DNA from: Acanthosoma haemorrhoidale | Taxonomy: Eukaryota; Arthropoda; Insecta; Hemiptera; Acanthosomatidae | Assembly (NCBI GenBank): GCA_930367205.1 | Contig: CAKNEZ010000017.1 | Location: 186,001-250,000, forward strand | Direction of reading: 5' to 3' | Length of the DNA stretch: 64,000 nt | In this document: positions 23,223 through 36,353 of the stretch, piece by piece | Position numbering within the stretch: the stretch's first letter is position 1 | Layout: every line of letters starts with the position of its first letter | Made by a program: the position numbers and the translations under genes | Notes under the pieces: generated by a model | Told to the model about the DNA's origin: nothing | What the model saw: only the letters and a program-made list of their open reading frames with translations | Database searches by the model: none

Positions 23223-26200
23223 TCTTAGAACATAGGTTAGGATCTTGTTAGAACAGAAGTGTGACATTTAGAGTCTAGGTTTAGATTGTGTTGGAACAGG
23301 GGTGTTACAGTAATAGTCTAGGTTTAGAGCGTGCTGAAACATAGGTGGGACGGTTAGAGCCTAGGTTAAGATCATGTTGAAACAGAGGGGTGTCAGTGAG
23401 ATCCGAAGATTAGATAGCAATGGAACAAAAGAGTGACAGTGAGAGTCTAGGTTTAGATATTGTAGAAACAGAGGTGTGACGGTTATAATCTAGGGTAAGA
23501 GCGTGTTGGAACAGAAGTGTATCAGTTAGAGCCTAAGTTTGGATCTTTTTGGAACAGAGGTGTGACAGTTAGAGTCTAGGTTTAGATGGTGTTGGAACAA
23601 AGGTGTGACGTGTAAAGTCTAGGTTTAGATTTAGTTGAAACAAAGGTGTGACTGGTACAGTCTAGGTTTAGATTTAGTTGGAACAGAGGTGTGACAGTAA
23701 TAGTCTAGGTTTAGATTGTGTTGGAACAGGGGTATTACAGTTATAGTCTAGGTTAGAAACTTGTTGGAACAGAGGTGTGACAGTTATAATCTAGGTTTAG
23801 AGCGTGTTGGAACAGAAGTGTATCAGTAAGAGCCTAGGTTTGGATCTTGTTAGAACAGAGGTGTGACAGTGAGAATCTAGGTTTAGATTGTGTTGGAAAA
23901 AAGGTGTGACAGGTAAAGTCTAGGTTAAGATTTAGTTGAAACAGAGGTATGACAGTAATAGTCTAGGTTTGGATCTTGTTGGAACAGAGGTGTGACAGTT
24001 ATAATCTAGGTTTAGAGCGTGTTGGAACAGAAGTGTATCAGTAAGAGCCTTGGTTTGGATCCTGTTAGAACAGAAGTGTGACAGTGAGAATCTAGGTTTA
24101 GATTGTGTTGGAACAAAGGTATGACGGGTAAAGTCTAGGTTAAGATTTAGTTGAAACAGAGGTGTGACAGTAATAGTCTAGGTTAGGATCTTGTTGGAAC
24201 AGAGGTGTGACAGTTATAATCTAGGTTTAGAGCGTGTTGGAACAGAAGTGTATCAGTAAGAGCCTTGGTTTAGATCTTGTTAGAAGAAAAGTGTGACATT
24301 TAGAGTCTAGGTTTAGATTGTGTTGGAACAAAGGTGTGACGAGTAAAGTCTAGGTTTAGATTTAGTTGGAGCAGATGTGTATCAGTAAGAACCTAGGTTT
24401 GGATCTTGTTAGAACAGAAGTGTGACATTTAGAGTCTAGGTTTAGATTGTGTTGGAACAGGGGTATTACAGTTATAGTCTAGGTTCAGAGCGCTGTAAAA
24501 CATAGATGTGACGGTTAGATCCTAGGTTAAGATCATGTTGAAGCAGAGGGGTGTCAGTGAGATCTAAGGATTAGGTAGAAATGAAACAAAAGTGTGACAG
24601 TGAGAGTCTAGGTATAGATCGTGTTGAAACTGAAGTGTGACATTTAGAGTCGAGGTTTAGAGTGTGATAAAACCAAGGTGTGACAGTTTAAGCATAGGAT
24701 TTGTGCGTGTTGGTACAAACGTGTAACAGTGAGAGTCTTAGAACATAGGTTAGGATCTTGTTAGAACAGAAGTGTGACATTTAGAGTCTAGGTTTAGATT
24801 GTGTTGGAACAGGGGTGTTACAGTAATAGTCTAGGTTTAGAGCGTGCTGAAACATAGGTGGGACGGTTAGAGCCTAGGTTAAGATCATGTTGAAACAGAG
24901 GGGTGTCAGTGAGATCCGAAGATTAGATAGCAATGGAACAAAAGAGTGACAGTGAGAGTCTAGGTTTAGATATTGTAGAAACAGAGGTGTGACGGTTATA
25001 ATCTAGGGTAAGAGCGTGTTGGAACAGAAGTGTATCAGTTAGAGCCTAAGTTTGGATCTTTTTGGAACAGAGGTGTGACAGTTAGAGTCTAGGTTTAGAT
25101 GGTGTTGGAACAAAGGTGTGACGTGTAAAGTCTAGGTTTAGATTTTGTTGAAACAAAGGTGTGACTGGTACAGTCTAGGTTTAGATTTAGTTGGAACAGA
25201 GGTGTGACAGTAATAGTCTAGGTTTAGATTGTGTTGGAACAGGGGTATTACAGTTATAGTCTAGGTTAGAAACTTGTTGGAACAGAGGTGTGACAGTTAT
25301 AATCTAGGTTTAGAGCGTGTTGGAACAGAAGTGTATCAGTAAGAGCCTAGGTTTGGATCTTGTTAGAACAGAGGTGTGACAGTGAGAATCTAGGTTTAGA
25401 TTGTGTTGGAAAAAAGGTGTGACAGGTAAAGTCTAGGTTAAGATTTAGTTGAAACAGAGGTATGACAGTAATAGTCTAGGTTAGGATCTTGTTGGAACAG
25501 AGGTGTGACAGTTATAATCTAGGTTTAGAGCGTGTTGGAACAGATGTGTATCAGTAAGAGCCTTGGTTTGGATCCTGTTAGAACAGAAGTGTGACAGTGA
25601 GAATCTAGGTTTAGATTGTGTTGGAACAAAGGTATGACGGGTAAAGTCTAGGTTAAGATTTAGTTGAAACAGAGGTGTGACAGTAATAGTCTAGGTTAGG
25701 ATCTTGTTGGAACAGAGGTGTGACCGTTATAATCTAGGTTTAGAGCGTGTTGGAACAGAAGTGTATCAGTAAGAGCCTTGGTTTAGATCTTGTTAGAAGA
25801 AAAGTGTGACATTTAGAGTCTAGGTTTAGATTGTGTTGGAACAAAGGTGTGACGAGTTATGTCTAGGTTTAGATTTAGTTGGAACAGAGGTGTGACAGTA
25901 ATAGTCTAGGTTAGGATCTTGTTGGAACAAAGGTGTGACGAGTAAAGTCTAGGTTTAGATTTAGTTGGAGCAGATGTGTATCAGTAAGAACCTAGGTTTG
26001 GATCTTGTTAGAACAGAAGTGTGACATTTAGAGTCTAGGTTTAGATTGTGTTGGAACCGGGGTGTTACAGTAATAGTCTAGGTTCAGAGCGCTGTAAAAC
26101 ATAGATGTGACGGTTAGATCCTAGGTTAAGATCATGTTGAAGCAGAGGGGTGTCAGTGAGATCTAAGGATTAGGTAGAAATGAAACAAAAGTGTGACAGT

Positions 26201-26334
26201 GAGAGTCTAGGTATAGATCGTGTTGAAACTGAAGTGTGACATTTAGAGTCGAGGTTTAGAGTGTGATAAAACCAAGGTGTGACAGTTTAAGCATAGGATT
26301 TGTGCGTGTTGGTACAAACGTGTAACAGTGAGAG
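23223..26334 (+). repeat. D dimer, copy 2 (1513 + 1599 bp)
   Basis: Offset by exactly 3112 bp from copy 1, with unit starts at 23223 and 24736 and the next at 26335. By eye only a few bases differ: a GACCG for GACAG near 25725, GGAACCGGGG near 26058, and the GCTGTAAAACATAG form at about 26094 where copy 1 has GCTGTAATACATAG with GTGTCGGG. The last difference matches a neighbouring subtype, as gene conversion would give. Confidence 0.9.
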
Positions 26335-29313
26335 TCTTAGAACATAGGTTAGGATCTTGTTGGAACAGAGGTTTAACAAAGAGAGTCTAGGTATAGATCG
26401 TATTGTAACTAAGGTGTGACAGTAAGAACCTAGGTTTAGATCGCGTTGAAACAGAAGTCTGACATTTAGAGTCTAGGTTTGGATCGTGATGGAACCAAGG
26501 TGTGACAGTTTAAGCCTAGGTTTTGTGCGTGTTGGAAAAAACGTGTAACAGTGAGAGTCTAGGTTTAGATTGTGTTGGAACAGAGGTGTGACAGTAATAG
26601 TCTAGGTTAGGATCTTGTTGGAACAGAGGTGTGACGGTTATAATCTAACTTTAGAGCGTGTTGGAACAGAAGTGTATCAGTTAGAGCCTAAGTTTGGATA
26701 TTTTTGGCACAGAGGTGTGACAGTGAGAGTCTAGGTTTAGATGGTGTTGGCACAGAGGTGTGACAGTGAGAGTCTAGGTTTAGAGAGTGTTGGAACAAAG
26801 GTGTGACAGTAAGAACCTAGGTTTGGATCGTGTTTAATTAGTAGTGTGACAATTAAAGTCTATGTTGAGATTGTGCTGGAACAGGGGTGTGTTACAGTAA
26901 TAGTCTAGGTTTAGAGGGTGCTGAAACATAGGTGTGACAGTTAGATCATAGGTTATGATCATGTTGAAACAGAGGGGTGTCACTAAGATCCAAGGATTAG
27001 GTAGCAATGGAACAAAAGTGTGACAGTGAGAGTCTAGGTTTGGATCTTGTTAGAACAGAAGTGTGACATTTAGAGTTTAGGTTTAGATTGTGTTGGAACA
27101 GGGGTGCTAAAGTAATAGTCTAGGTTTAGAGCGTGCTGAAACATAGGTGGGACGGTTAGAGCCTAGGTTAAGATCATGTTAAAACAGAGGGGTGTCAGTG
27201 AGATCCAAGGATTAGATAGCAATGGAACAAAAGTGTGACAGTTAGAGACTAGGTTTAGGTCGTGTAGGAACCAAGGCGTGACAGTTTAAGCCTAGGATTT
27301 GTGCGTGTTGGTACAAACGTGTAACAGTGAGAGTCTAGGTTTAGATCGTGTTAGAACAAAGGTGAGACGGTCAGAGTCTAGGTTTAGGTCGTGTAGGAAC
27401 CGAGTTGTGGCAGTTAGAGTCTAGGTTAGGATCTTGTTGGAACAGAGGTTTGACAGTCATAATCTAGTTTAAGAGTGTGTTGGAACAGGAGTGTATCAGT
27501 TAGAACCTAGGTTTAGATCGTGTTGAAACAGAAGTGTGACATTTAGAGTCTAGGTTTAAATCGTGATGGAACCAAGGTGTGACAGTTAGAGTCTATGGTT
27601 AGATCGTGTTCGAACTGAGGTGTGACAGTTAGAGTCTAGGTTTAGAGCGTGTTGGAACAAAAGTGTATCAGTAAGAGCCTAGGTTTGGATCTTGTTAGAA
27701 CAGAGGGGTGTCAGTGAGATCCAAGGATTAGATAGCAATGGAACAAAAGTGTGACAGTGAGAGTCTAGGTTTGGATCTTGTTAGAACAGAAGTGTGACAT
27801 TTAGAGTCTAGGTTTAGATTGTGTTGGAACAGGGGTGTTACAGTTAGAGTCTAGGTTAGGATCTTGTTGGAACTGAGGTGTGACAGTTATAATCTAGGTT
27901 TAGAGCGTGTTGGAACAGAAGTGTATCAGTAAGAGCCTAGGTTTGGATCTTGTTAGAACAGAGGTGTGACAGTGAGAATCTAAGTTTAGATTGTTTTGGA
28001 ACAAAGGTGTGACGCGTAAAGTCTAGGTTAGATTTAGTTGAAACAGAGGTTTGACAGTAATAGTCTAGGTTTAGATTGTGTTGGAACAGGGGTGTTACAG
28101 TAATAGTCTAGGTTTAGAGCGTGCTGAAACATAGGTGGGAAAGTTAGAGACTAGGTTAAGATCATGTTGAAACAGGGAGTGTCAGTGAGATCCAAAGATT
28201 AGATAGCAATGGAACAAAAGAGTGACATGAGAGTCTAGGGTTAGAGCGTGTTGGAACAGAAGTGTATCAGTTAGAGCCTAAGTTTGGATCTTTTTGGAAC
28301 AGAGGTGTGACAGCGAGAGTCAGGGTTTAGATGGTGTTGGAACAAAGGTGTGACGGGTAAAGTCTAGGTTTAGATTTAGTTGAAACAGAGGTGTGACAGT
28401 AATAGTCTAGGTTAGGATCTTGTTGGAACAGAGGTGTGACAGTTATAATCTAGGTTTAGAGCGTGTTGGAACAGAAGTGTATCTGTAAGAGCCTTGGTTT
28501 GGATCTTGTTAGAAGAAAAGTGTGACATTTAGAGTCTAGGTTTAGATTGTGTTGGAACAGGGGTGTTACAGTAATAGTCTAGGTTTGGATCTTGTTAGAA
28601 CAGAGGGGTGTCAGTGAGATCCAAGGATTAGATAGCAATGGAACAAAGGTGTGACGGGTAAAGTCTAGGTTTATATTTAGGTGAAACAGAGGTGTGACAG
28701 TAATAGTCTAGGTTAGGATCTTGTTGGAACAGAGGTGTGAGAGTAACAATATAGGTTTAGAGCGTGTTGGAACAGAAGTGTATCAGTAAGAGCCTAGGTT
28801 TGGATCTTGTTAGAACAGAAGTGTGACATTTAGAGTCTAGGTTTAGATTGTGTTGGAACAAAGGTGTGACGAGTTATGTCTAGGTTTAGATTTAGTTGGA
28901 ACAGAGGTGTGACAGTAATAGTCTAGGTTAGGATCTTGTTGGAACAGAGGTGTGACGGTTATAATCTAACTTTAGAGCGTGTTGGAACAGAAGTGTATCA
29001 GTAAGAGCCTAGGTTTGGATCTTGATAGAACAGAAGTGTGACATTTAGAGTCTAGGTTTAGATTGTGTTGGAACAAAGGTGTGACGAGTAAAGTCTAGGT
29101 TTAGATTTAGTTGGAGCAGATGTGTATCAGTAAGAACCTAGGTTTGGATCTTGTTAGAACAGAAGTGTGACATTTAGAGTCTAGGTTTAGATTGTGTTGG
29201 AACAGGGGTGTTACAGTAATAGTCTAGGTTCAGAGCGCTGTAAACATAGATGTGACGGTTAGATCCTAGGTTAAGATCATGTTGGAGCAGAGGGGTGTCA
29301 GTGAGATCTAAGG
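26335..29313 (+). repeat. L higher-order block, copy 2
   Basis: It opens with the shortened GTCTTAGAACATAGG monomer, then GGTTTAACAAAGAG, GGAAAAAACGTG and the GTTTAATTAG landmark (26832), then the L core: GTGCTAAAG (27104), TCTAAGTTTAGATTG (27979), GACAGCGAGAGTC (28309), ending at ATTAGGTAGAAATG (29314). Copies lie 8487 bp (34822) and 20482 bp (46817) downstream. Confidence 0.85.
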
Positions 29314-32300
29314 ATTAGGTAGAAATGAAACAAAAGTGTGACAGTGAGAGTCTAGGTATAGATCGTGTTGAAACAGAAGTGTGACATTTAGAGTCGAGGT
29401 TTAGAGTGTGATAAAACCAAGGTGTGACAGTTTAAGCCTAGGATTTGTGCGTGTTGGTACAAACGTGTAACAGTGAGAGTCTAGGTTTAGATCGTGTTAG
29501 AACATAGGTGAGAAAGTTAGAGTCTAGGTTTAGATCGTGTAGGAACCGAGATGTGACAGTTAGAGTCTAGGTTTAGATCGTGTTGGAACAGAGGTGTGAC
29601 ATTTAGAGTCTAGGTTTAGATTGTGTTGGAACAGGAGTGTATCAGTTAGAACCTAGGTTTAGATCGTGTTGAAACAGAAGTGTGACATTTAGAGTCTAGG
29701 TTTAAATCGTGATGGAACCAAGGTGTGACAGTTAGAGTCTATGGTTAGATCGTGTTCAAACTGAGGTGTGACAGTTAGAGTCAAGGTTTAGAGCGTGTTG
29801 GAACAGAAGTGTATCAGTAAGAGCCTAGGTTTGGATCTTGTTAGAACAGAGGGGTGTCAGTGAGATCCAAGGATTAGATAGCAATGGAACAAAGGTGTGA
29901 CGGGTAAAGTCTAGGTTTATATTTAGGTAAAACAGAGGTGTGAGAGTAACAATCTAGGTTTAGAGCGTGTTGGAACAGAAGTGTATCAGTAAGAGCCTAG
30001 GTTTGGATCTTGTTAGACCAGAAGTGATACATTTAGAGCCTAGGTTTAGATTGTGTTAGAACAAAGGTGTGACGAGTTATGTCTAGGTTTAGATTTAGTT
30101 GGAACAGGGGTGTGACAGTAATAGTCTAGGTTGGGATCTTGTTGGAACAGAGGTATGGCGGTTATAATCTAACTTTAGAGCGTGTTGGAACAGAAGTGTA
30201 TCAGTTAGAGCCTAAGTTTGGATATTTTTGGAACAGAGGTGTGACAGTAATAATCTAGGTTTAGAGAGTGTTGGAACAAAGGTGTCACAGTAAGAACCTG
30301 GGTTTGGATCGTGTTTAATTAGTAGTGTGACAATTAAAGTCTATGTTGAGATTGTGCTGGAATAGGGGTGTGTTACAGTAATAGTCTAGGTTTAGAGGGT
30401 GCTGAAACATAGGTGTGACAGTTAGATCATAGGTTATGATCATGTTGAAACAGAGGGGTGTCACTAAGATCCAAGGATTAGGTAGCAATGGAACAAAAGT
30501 GTGACAGTGAGAGTCTAGGTTTGGATCTTGTTAGAACAGAAGTTTGACATTTAGAGTCTAGGTTTAGATTGTGATGGAACCAAGGTGTGACAGTTAGAGT
30601 CTATGGTTAGATCGTGTTCGTACTGAGGTGTGACAGTTAGAGTCTAGGTTTAGAGCGTTTTGGAACAGAAGTGTATCAGTAAGAGCCTAGGTTAGGATCT
30701 TGTTGGAACAGAGGTGTGACAGTTATAATCTAGGTTTAGAGCGTGTTGGAACAAAGGTGTGACGAGTTATGTCTAGGTTTAGATTTAGTTGGAACAGAGG
30801 TGTGACAGTAATAGTCTAGGTTAGGATCTTGTTGGAACAGAGGTGTGACGGTTATAATCTAACTTTAGAGCGTGTTGAAACAGAAGTGTATCAGTTAGAG
30901 CCTAAGTTTGGATATTTTTGGAACAGAGGTGTGACAGTGAGATCCAAAGATTAGATAGCAATGGAACAAAAGAGTGACAGTAAGAGTCTAGGTTTAGATA
31001 TTGTTGAAACAGAGGTGTGACGGTTATAATCTAGGGTAAGAGCGTGTTGGAACAGAAGTGTATCAGTTAGAGCCTAAGTTTGGATCTTTTTGGAACAGAG
31101 GTGTGACAGTTAGAGTCTAGGTTTAGATGGTGTTGAAACAAAGGTGTGACGGGTAAAGTCTAGGTTTAGATTTAGTGGAACAGAGGTGTGACTGTAATAA
31201 TCTAGGTTAAGAGAGTGTTGGAACAAAGGTGTGACAGTAAGAACCTAGGTTTGGATCGTGTTTAATTAGTAGTCTGACAATTAAGTCTATGTTGAGATTG
31301 TGCTAGAACAGGGGTGTGTTACAGTAATAGTCTAGGTTTAGAGGGTGCTGAAACATAGGTGTGACAGTTAGATCATAGGTTATGATCATGTTGAAACAGA
31401 GGGGAGTCACTAAGATCCAAGGATTCGGTAGCAATGGAACAAAAGTGTGACAGTGAGAGTCTAGGTTTGAATCTTGTTAGAACAGAAGTGGGACATTTAG
31501 AGTCTAGGTTTAGATTGTGTTGGAACAGGGGTATTACAGTTATAGTCTAGGTTAGGATCTTGTTGGAACAGAGGTGTGACAGTTATAATCTAGGTTTAGA
31601 GCGTGTTGGAACAGAAGTGTATCAGTAAGAGCCTAGGTTTGGATCTTGTTAGAACAGAGGTGTGACAGTGAGAATCTAGGTTTAGATTGTGTTGGAAAAA
31701 AGGTGTGACAGGTAAAGTCTAGGTTAAGATTTAGTTGAAACAGAGGTATGACAGTAATAGTCTAGGTTAGGATCTTGTTGGAACAGAGGTGTGACAGTTA
31801 TAATCTAGGTTTAGAGCGTGTTGGAACAGAAGTGTATCAGTAAGAGCCTTGGTTTGGATCTTGTTAGAACAGAAGTGTGACATTTAGAGTCTAGGTTTAG
31901 ATTGTGTTGGAACAGGGGTGTTACAGTAATAGTCTAGGTTTAGAGCGTGCTGAAACATAGGTGGGACGGTTAGAGCCTAGGTTAAGATCATGTTGAAACA
32001 GAGGGGTGTCAGTGAGATCCGAAGATTAGATAGCAATGGAACAAAAGAGTGACAGTGAGAGTCTAGGTTTAGATATTGTAGAAACAGAGGTGTGACGGTT
32101 ATAATCTAGGGTAAGAGCGTGTTGGAACAGAAGTGTATCAGTTAGAGCCTAAGTTTGGATCTTTTTGGAACAGAGGTGTGACAGTTAGAGTCTAGGTTTA
32201 GATGGTGTTGGAACAAAGGTGTGACGTGTAAAGTCTAGGTTTAGATTTAGTTGAAACAAAGGTGTGACTGGTACAGTCTAGGTTTAGATTTAGTTGGAAC

Positions 32301-33056
32301 AGAGGTGTGACAGTAATAGTCTAGGTTTAGATTGTGTTGGAACAGGGGTATTACAGTTATAGTCTAGGTTAGAAACTTGTTGGAACAGAGGTGTGACAGT
32401 TATAATCTGGGTTTAGAGCGTGTTGGAACAGAAGTGTATCAGTAAGAGCCTAGGTTTGGATCTTGTTAGAACAGAGGTGTGACAGTGAGAATCTAGGTTT
32501 AGATTGTGTTGGAAAAAAGGTGTGACAGGTAAAGTCTAGGTTAAGATTTAGTTGAAACAGAGGTGTGACAGTAATAGTCTAGGTTAGGATCTTGTTGGAA
32601 CAGAGGTGTGACAGTTATAATCTAGGTTTAGAGCGTGTTGGAACAGAAGTGTATCAGTAAGAGCCTTGGTTTAGATCTTGTTAGAAGAAAAGTGTGACAT
32701 TTAGAGTCTAGGTTTAGATTGTGTTGGAACAAAGGTGTGACGAGTTATGTCTAGGTTTAGATTTAGTTGGAACAGAGGTGTGACAGTAATAGTCTAGGTT
32801 AGGATCTTGTTGGAACAAAGGTGTGACGAGTAAAGTCTAGGTTTAGATTTAGTTGGAGCAGATGTGTATCAGTAAGAACCTAGGTTTGGATCTTGTTAGA
32901 ACAGAAGTGTGACATTTAGAGTCTAGGTTTAGATTGTGTTGGAACAGGGGTGTTACAGTAATAGTCTAGGTTCAGAGCGCTGTAATACATAGATGTGTCG
33001 GGTAGATCCTAGGTTAAGATCATGTTGAAGCAGAGGGGTGTCAGTGAGATCTAAGG
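29314..33056 (+). repeat. S higher-order repeat (3743 bp)
   Basis: Complete S order, including TATTTAGGTAAAAC, GACCAGAAGTGATAC, GTTTAATTAG at 30313 and 31260 (947 bp apart), GATTCGG at 31422, GATCCGAAG, GACGTGTAAAG, GACTGGTACAG and GAAACTTGTTGG. It ends in the GCTGTAATACATAG form otherwise seen in D-type units, so its right end appears to have recombined with D. Confidence 0.8.
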
Positions 33057-34821
33057 ATTAGGTAGAAATGAAACAAAAGTGTGACAGTGAGAGTCTAGGT
33101 ATAGATCGTGTTGAAACTGAAGTGTGACATTTAGAGTCGAGGTTTAGAGTGTGATAAAACCAAGGTGTGACAGTTTAAGCATAGGATTTGTGCGTGTTGG
33201 TACAAACGTGTAACAGTGAGAGTCTTAGAACATAGGTTAGGATCTTGTTAGAACAGAAGTGTGACATTTAGAGTCTAGGTTTAGATTGTGTTGGAACAGG
33301 GGTGTTACAGTAATAGTCTAGGTTTAGAGCGTGCTGAAACATAGGTGGGACGGTTAGAGCCTAGGTTAAGATCATGTTGAAACAGAGGGGTGTCAGTGAG
33401 ATCCGAAGATTAGATAGCAATGGAACAAAAGAGTGACAGTGAGAGTCTAGGTTTAGATATTGTAGAAACAGAGGTGTGACGGTTATAATCTAGGGTAAGA
33501 GCGTGTTGGAACAGAAGTGTATCAGTTAGAGCCTAAGTTTGGATCTTTTTGGAACAGAGGTGTGACAGTTAGAGTCTAGGTTTAGATGGTGTTGGAAAAA
33601 AGGTGTGACGTGTAAAGTCTAGGTTTAGATTTAGTTGAAACAAAGGTGTGACTGGTACAGTCTAGGTTTAGATTTAGTTGGAACAGAGGTGTGACAGTAA
33701 TAGTCTAGGTTTAGATTGTGTTGGAACAGGGGTATTACAGTTATAGTCTAGGTTAGAAACTTGTTGGAACAGAGGTGTGACAGTTATAATCTAGGTTTAG
33801 AGCGTGTTGGAACAGAAGTGTATCAGTAAGAGCCTAGGTTTGGATCTTGTTAGAACAGAGGTGTGACAGTGAGAATCTAGGTTTAGATTGTGTTGGAAAA
33901 AAGGTGTGACAGGTAAAGTCTAGGTTAAGATTTAGTTGAAACAGAGGTATGACAGTAATAGTCTAGGTTAGGATCTTGTTGGAACAGAGGTGTGACAGTT
34001 ATAATCTAGGTTTAGAGCGTGTTGGAACAGAAGTGTATCAGTAAGAGCCTTGGTTTGGATCCTGTTAGAACAGAAGTGTGACAGTGAGAATCTAGGTTTA
34101 GATTGTGTTGGAACAAAGGTATGACGGGTAAAGTCTAGGTTAAGATTTAGTTGAAACAGAGGTGTGACAGTAATAGTCTAGGTTAGGATCTTGTTGGAAC
34201 AGAGGTGTGACAGTTATAATCTAGGTTTAGAGCGTGTTGGAACAGAAGTGTATCAGTAAGAGCCTTGGTTTAGATCTTGTTAGAAGAAAAGTGTGACATT
34301 TAGAGTCTAGGTTTAGATTGTGTTGGAACAAAGGTGTGACGAGTTATGTCTAGGTTTAGATTTAGTTGGAACAGAGGTGTGACAGTAATAGTCTAGGTTA
34401 GGATCTTGTTGGAACAAAGGTGTGACGAGTAAAGTCTAGGTTTAGATTTAGTTGGAGCAGATGTGTATCAGCAAGAACCTAGGTTTGGATCTTGTTAGAA
34501 CAGAAGTGTGACATTTAGAGTCTAGGTTTAGATTGTGTTGGAACAGGGGTGTTACAGTAATAGTCTAGGTTCAGAGCGCTGTAAAACATAGATGTGACGG
34601 TTAGATCCTAGGTTAAGATCATGTTGAAGCAGAGGGGTGTCAGTGAGATCTAAGGATTAGGTAGAAATGAAACAAAAGTGTGACAGTGAGAGTCTAGGTA
34701 TAGATCGTGTTGAAACTGAAGTGTGACATTTAGAGTCGAGGTTTAGAGTGTGATAAAACCAAGGTGTGACAGTTTAAGCATAGGATTTGTGCGTGTTGGT
34801 ACAAACGTGTAACAGTGAGAG
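33057..34821 (+). repeat. Single D unit (1599 bp) after S
   Basis: Unit start GTCTTAGAACATAGG at 33223, next at 34822: 1599 bp, the longer D form, standing alone without its 1513-bp partner. It connects an S copy on the left to an L copy on the right. Confidence 0.8.
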
Positions 34822-36353
34822 TCTTAGAACATAGGTTAGGATCTTGTTGGAACAGAGGTTTAACAAAGAGAGTCTAGGTATAGATCGTATTGTAACTAAG
34901 GTGTGACAGTAAGAACCTAGGTTTAGATCGCGTTGAAACAGAAGTCTGACATTTAGAGTCTAGGTTTAGATCGTGATGGAACCAAGGTGTGACAGTTTAA
35001 GCCTAGGTTTTGTGCGTGTTGGAAAAAACGTGTAACAGTGAGAGTCTAGGTTTAGATTGTGTTGGAACAGAGGTGTGACAGTAATAGTCTAGGTTAGGAT
35101 CTTGTTGGAACAGAGGTGTGACGGTTATAATCTAACTTTAGAGCGTGTTGGAACAGAAGTGTATCAGTTAGAGCCTAAGTTTGGATATTTTTGGCACAGA
35201 GGTGTGACAGTGAGAGTCTAGGTTTAGATGGTGTTGGCACAGAGGTGTGACAGTGAGAGTCTAGGTTTAGAGAGTGTTGGAACAAAGGTGTGACAGTAAG
35301 AACCTAGGTTTGGATCGTGTTTAATTAGTAGTGTGACAATTAAAGTCTATGTTGAGATTGTGCTGGAACAGGGGTGTGTTACAGTAATAGTCTAGGTTTA
35401 GAGGGTGCTGAAACATAGGTGTGACAGTTAGATCATAGGTTATGATCATGTTGAAACAGAGGGGTGTCACTAAGATCCAAGGATTAGGTAGCAATGGAAC
35501 AAAAGTGTGACAGTGAGAGTCTAGGTTTGGATCTTGTTAGAACAGAAGTGTGACATTTAGAGTTTAGGTTTAGATTGTGTTGGAACAGGGGTGCTAAAGT
35601 AATAGTCTAGGTTTAGAGCGTGCTGAAACATAGGTGGGACGGTTAGAGCCTAGGTTAAGATCATGTTAAAACAGAGGGGTGTCAGTGAGATCCAAGGATT
35701 AGATAGCAATGGAACAAAAGTGTGACAGTTAGAGTCTAGGTTTAGGTCGTGTAGGAACCAAGGCGTGACAGTTTAAGCCTAGGATTTGTGCGTGTTGGTA
35801 CAAACGTGTAACAGTGAGAGTCTAGGTTTAGATCGTGTTAGAACAAAGGTGAGACGGTCAGAGTCTAGGTTTAGGTCGTGTAGGAACCGAGTTTTGGCAG
35901 TTAGAGTCTAGGTTAGGATCTTGTTGGAACAGAGGTTTGACAGTCATAATCTAGTTTTAGAGTGTGTTGGAACAGGAGTGTATCAGTTAGAACCTAGGTT
36001 TAGATCGTGTTGAAACAGAAGTGTGACATTTAGAGTCTAGGTTTAAATCGTGATGGAACCAAGGTGTGACAGTTAGAGTCTATGGTTAGATCGTGTTCGA
36101 ACTGAGGTGTGACAGTTAGAGTCTAGGTTTAGAGCGTGTTGGAACAAAAGTGTATCAGTAAGAGCCTAGGTTTGGATCTTGTTAGAACAGAGGGGTGTCA
36201 GTGAGATCCAAGGATTAGATAGCAATGGAACAAAAGTGTGACAGTGAGAGTCTAGGTTTGGATCTTGTTAGAACAGAAGTGTGACATTTAGAGTCTAGGT
36301 TTAGATTGTGTTGGAACAGGGGTGTTACAGTTAGAGTCTATGGTTAGATCGTG
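34822..36353 (+). repeat. L higher-order block, copy 3 (broken)
   Basis: Offset by 8487 bp from copy 2 at each landmark checked (26169/34656, 26335/34822, 26832/35319, 27104/35591). It follows copy 2 until about 36340, switches there to a GTCTATGGTTAGATCGTG monomer, and breaks at 36353, where GATCGTG joins ACAGTAGAGCC out of register. Confidence 0.8.
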
